59,846 nt of DNA from Bryobacterales bacterium (GTDB lineage Bacteria > Acidobacteriota > Terriglobia > Bryobacterales > Bryobacteraceae): positions 1-59,846 of the forward strand of contig CANFEY010000025.1 of NCBI GenBank assembly GCA_947446025.1, written 5' to 3'. Under the pieces are notes generated by a model. It searched no databases and was not told the DNA's origin. It saw nothing but the letters and a program-made list of their open reading frames with translations. Positions 57,455-59,846 of the stretch are shown piece by piece. Position 1 is the first letter of the stretch, and each line of letters begins with the position of its first letter. The position numbers were made by a program, and so were the translations under genes.

Positions 57455-57470
57455 ATTGACCATGGTCAAT
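57455..57470. promoter_or_regulatory. 16-bp palindromic operator upstream of the Phd antitoxin
   Basis: ATTGACCATGGTCAAT is a perfect palindrome without spacer. It lies 7 bases before the antitoxin start and overlaps the last codons of the DUF5615 gene (stop at 57466). No clear -10/-35 pair is visible around it. Confidence 0.7.
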
Positions 57471-57867
57471 CACTATGATCAATCTGGCCAGGCCTAAGGG
57501 TCTCTTTGTCGACGATCTCTTCCCGCTGAATAGTCGTCCATCCTTTTTCGCGGACCACAACGGTCCTTCCGTTCCATTCGGACTCGGGCACCTGCTCAAT
57601 CGCATCGAACACGGCGGCTACAATTCGCTCTCTATTTGGCCGGCGCAACTGGGCGACTAGTATGCCGGCGTGATCGGCCTGGCTGAAGAATTGCAGGTCC
57701 GCTCGCGGCGTGATGAAGAGCCGGCGCTCGACCATCGCTGTACCGATGGTACGATACACGAGGTTCTCGGAAGGCGGGAGCTTCCTAACCTCGCGAACGT
57801 CGTGGCCTGCCGCTCGCAGCCGCATGGCAACCAGCGGAGGCAGGTCATCGTCCACAAGGATGCGCAT
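57466..57867 (-). CDS. DUF5615 PIN-like toxin
   Basis: 133 residues from ATG 57867 (a longer frame has no homologous N terminus and overlaps ispB). MRILVDDDLPPLVAMRLRAAGHDV is the typical DUF5615 opening with the active-site Asp cluster, followed by RRLFITPRADLQFFSQADHAGILV in the core. The usual DUF433 antitoxin is not adjacent; the Phd/PIN pair follows after 18 bases on the same strand. It may be an orphan or use another antitoxin. Confidence 0.78.
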   Translation of the reverse strand: MRILVDDDLPPLVAMRLRAAGHDVREVRKLPPSENLVYRTIGTAMVERRLFITPRADLQFFSQADHAGILVAQLRRPNRERIVAAVFDAIEQVPESEWNGRTVVVREKGWTTIQREEIVDKETLRPGQIDHSD

Positions 57868-57927
57868 CGTTTCAGCATAACGTGACTTCAAGCGGGAATC
57901 GGGGGGCTTTGTTACACTCAAGAATCC

Positions 57928-58929
57928 ATGGCATTCGGCAATCTTGGCCAGAAACTTACGGCCCTTGAAATCTACGACCTGGTCCGCAAGGACCTTGACC
58001 AAGTCGAGAAGGAAATCGGCTTGGAGTCGGTTTCCTCGGTCGAAGCAGTCACCTACATCAGCCAGTATCTACAGACCGGCGGGGGCAAGCGGCTGCGGCC
58101 GATTCTGGTGCTGCTGAGCGGCAAACTCTTCGGACCCACCGAGCCCGCTCTCATCCGCATGGCCGCCGTCGTGGAAATGATCCACACCGCCACGCTGGTG
58201 CATGACGACGTGATCGACCTGGCTAAGACACGGCGCGGGCGGCCCTCCATCAACGTGGTCTGGGGCAATCACACCTCCGTGCTGGCGGGCGACTGGCTCT
58301 ACATGCAGGCCTTCCAGGTGGCGCTGCGCGAACGCAAGTTCGCACTGCTCGACATCCTGATTGAACTCACCCAGCGCATGGTCGAGGGCGAGCTGTTGCA
58401 GCTGGACCGCATCGGCAAGATCGGCGTGACCGAAACCGATTACATGGAGCTGATTGACCGCAAGACCGCCAGCCTGTTCGCGGCCTGCGCCAAGCTGGGC
58501 GCGGTGTGCGGCAACGCGACGTCGGAGCAGGAATCCCAGCTCGGCGAATACGCCTGGAACCTGGGCATCGCGTTTCAGCTCATTGACGACATCCTCGACT
58601 TCACATCGCGGGAGAAGATTCTGGGCAAGCCCGTTGGCAACGACTTGCGCGAAGGCAAAGTCACCTTGCCACTCATCTATGCGCTTGAATCAGCCGAGCC
58701 GGAAGAGCGCAAGCTGGTTGAAACCGTGCTGGCCGATGGCAGCTACGATCAGGTCCCCTTCGGCAAGATCCTGCAAATCCTGAAGCGCTACAACTCCATC
58801 GAACGCGCCGAAGAACGCGCCCGCGGCTTCACCAGCAAGGCTCGCGAGATCATCGGCGGCTTCCCCGAGTCCGCGTTCCAGCGCGCTCTGGTCAGCGTCA
58901 CCGGCCTGGTCACCGACCGCGACCACTAG
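57928..58929 (+). CDS. Polyprenyl diphosphate synthase
   Basis: 333 residues. Trans-isoprenyl synthase with GGGKRLRP, the first Asp-rich motif in LVHDDVIDLAKTRRGRP and the second in FQLIDDILDF. The residues before the first Asp motif (IHTATLVHDD) fit a long-chain enzyme such as octaprenyl or heptaprenyl synthase, which makes the quinone side chain. The exact chain length cannot be told. It converges on the SDR with a 4-bp overlap at CTAG. Confidence 0.93.
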   Translation: MAFGNLGQKLTALEIYDLVRKDLDQVEKEIGLESVSSVEAVTYISQYLQTGGGKRLRPILVLLSGKLFGPTEPALIRMAAVVEMIHTATLVHDDVIDLAKTRRGRPSINVVWGNHTSVLAGDWLYMQAFQVALRERKFALLDILIELTQRMVEGELLQLDRIGKIGVTETDYMELIDRKTASLFAACAKLGAVCGNATSEQESQLGEYAWNLGIAFQLIDDILDFTSREKILGKPVGNDLREGKVTLPLIYALESAEPEERKLVETVLADGSYDQVPFGKILQILKRYNSIERAEERARGFTSKAREIIGGFPESAFQRALVSVTGLVTDRDH

Positions 58930-59702
58930 TTCTCCTGGCTCTTGGGGTCGACCGCCGAGTTCCGCACCACGCGCCGGATGCGGTACAGCTCCAGCGGAAT
59001 GGTGGTGTTCTTCAGCTTCTTCCAGTCGTCATCCACGTGGATCATGCGCCCGGTGACGTGGCTCGACTGCGGCGACGCCAGGAACAGCGCCAGGTCGATC
59101 TGCTTTTCCGGCGTCACGCCCCCCGTCAACCGCACCTGCCGAGCGGTCTCCTGCTCCCGCCACCCCGCGCGCTCCCCCGCCGCGAGAATCTGGTCCGTCA
59201 TGTGTGTATAGGTCTCGCCCGGAGCCAGGCAGTTGACCTGGATGTTGTGGTCGAGCAGTTCCTCGGAGAGGCTCTCGGCGAAGCGGACGATTGCGGTCTT
59301 GGTCGCCGCGTGGACCGCGAAGTTCGGCCGCGACGGCATCTTGCTGCCCACCCCGGCTATGATGAGGATCTTCCCTGCCCGCCGCTCGATCATCCCCGGC
59401 AGCACCGCGCGGCACGTGTTCATCACGCCCACCAGGTTGGTCTGGACCATCTCCTGCCAGTCCTTTGGATTGGTCTCAACGAATGGTCCTATGGGTCCCA
59501 GGACCGCGGCAGCGCAGACCAGCACCTGCACCGGGCCGCCGAAGTGGACCCCGCTCCGCTCCGCCGCCGCCGTGACTTGTTCGTAGTCGCACACATCGGT
59601 CCGCATGCGCAGCGCATTGCCGCCGGCGTGTTCGATTTCGAGATGGCAGAGGTCGAGCTCGGCCTTGCTGCGGGCCACTAGGGTGACTCTGGCTCCCTGC
59701 GC
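58926..59702 (-). pseudogene. 5'-truncated short-chain dehydrogenase/reductase (SDR)
   Basis: About 258 residues remain, beginning AQGARVTLVARSKAELD, the second strand of the Rossmann fold. The TGxxxGIG cofactor motif that should precede it is missing; the frame instead runs into the terminal repeat. Later parts are typical: VLVCAAAVLGPIG, TNLVGVMNTCRAVLPGM. The catalytic Tyr of YxxxK is His (HAATK), a TAC-to-CAC change. The resemblance to 3-ketosphinganine-type or classic SDRs is general; the substrate is unknown. As written it would not work. Confidence 0.78.
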
Positions 59703-59846
59703 CCGGTGCGTGTCAACGACTTTGAGACACTCCGGGATGGAGTTTAGAGAGTATTTTCGTCTGAGCTTTGTGGTTTGTTGATCCAGACCTCCTTTGGAAG
59801 GGGCAGCGGAGTAGGGGGCCTGCGGACGAACCTGTCCGGGCGAGCC
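59703..59846. repeat. Right copy of 144-bp inverted terminal repeat
   Basis: Exact reverse complement of 5-148. It abuts the truncated SDR reading frame at 59702/59703. Through the repeat the SDR frame stays open to the window end without a start codon, but its residues (for example RRKYSLNSIPECLKVVD) are not SDR-like. Confidence 0.7.

Overview
The window is a GC-rich bacterial chromosomal segment, most like an acidobacterium of the Solibacter/Bryobacter type. The clues are a kelch protein ending in the C-terminal domain catalogued as a Solibacter paralogous family (TIGR03437), three PEP-CTERM tails (one truncated), and many lipoprotein and exported single-copy genes in short operons on both strands. 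No rRNA, tRNA or CRISPR array was found. It reads as a chromosome with ordinary housekeeping operons separated by small accessory islands, not as a phage or plasmid.

Layout. 1-336: end repeat and a truncated PEP-CTERM gene. 405-5013: a membrane protein joining a propeller-like domain to a SIR2 domain, then HIT, HU/IHF and ribosomal protein S1. 5076-13000: exported metallo-hydrolase, kelch protein, AraC regulator, gpmI-eno, two peptidyl-prolyl isomerase lipoproteins. 13006-18122: TPR protein, DAHP synthase with its attenuator, hypothetical, M2 peptidase. 18154-19857: two adjacent frameshifted genes (lipase-like and ARPP-1-like). 20038-25933: PEP-CTERM protein, lon, clpB with a large palindrome between them. 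26043-29438: methyltransferase, YraN, small membrane transporters, exported aldolase. 29435-32600: XRE/DUF6036-like module, lipoprotein, STAS-GPP34-HATPase operon. 32821-38954: ice-binding-like PEP-CTERM protein, then the ilvB-ilvN-ilvC-cimA operon with its attenuator. 39655-49620: TetR-RND-TolC efflux operon and a CHASE2 kinase/sigma-54 regulator pair. 49766-54108: larC, small hypotheticals, toxin-antitoxin genes and wreckage. 54110-58929: metG-tatD, more toxin-antitoxin genes, polyprenyl synthase. 58926-59846: truncated SDR and the second copy of the end repeat.

The strongest regulatory signals are two complete transcription attenuators that depend on short leader peptides. A 17-codon Phe/Tyr/Trp-rich peptide precedes the DAHP synthase gene, and a 32-codon Val/Ile/Leu-rich peptide precedes ilvB. 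Each is followed by a rho-independent terminator whose 5' arm can alternatively pair with a segment the translating ribosome would cover. Other notable features are the membrane SIR2 protein (a candidate NAD-degrading defence effector), a GPP34-like protein inside a partner-switching operon, a pattern of palindromic operators lying on -10 boxes of apparently leaderless mRNAs, a 142-bp dispersed repeat (two copies, about 92% identical), two large palindromes, and a perfect 144-bp inverted repeat at the two window ends that truncates a gene on each side.

All functional calls come from reading protein motifs and DNA by eye; no database search was run. Promoter, operator and RNA-structure calls are predictions.
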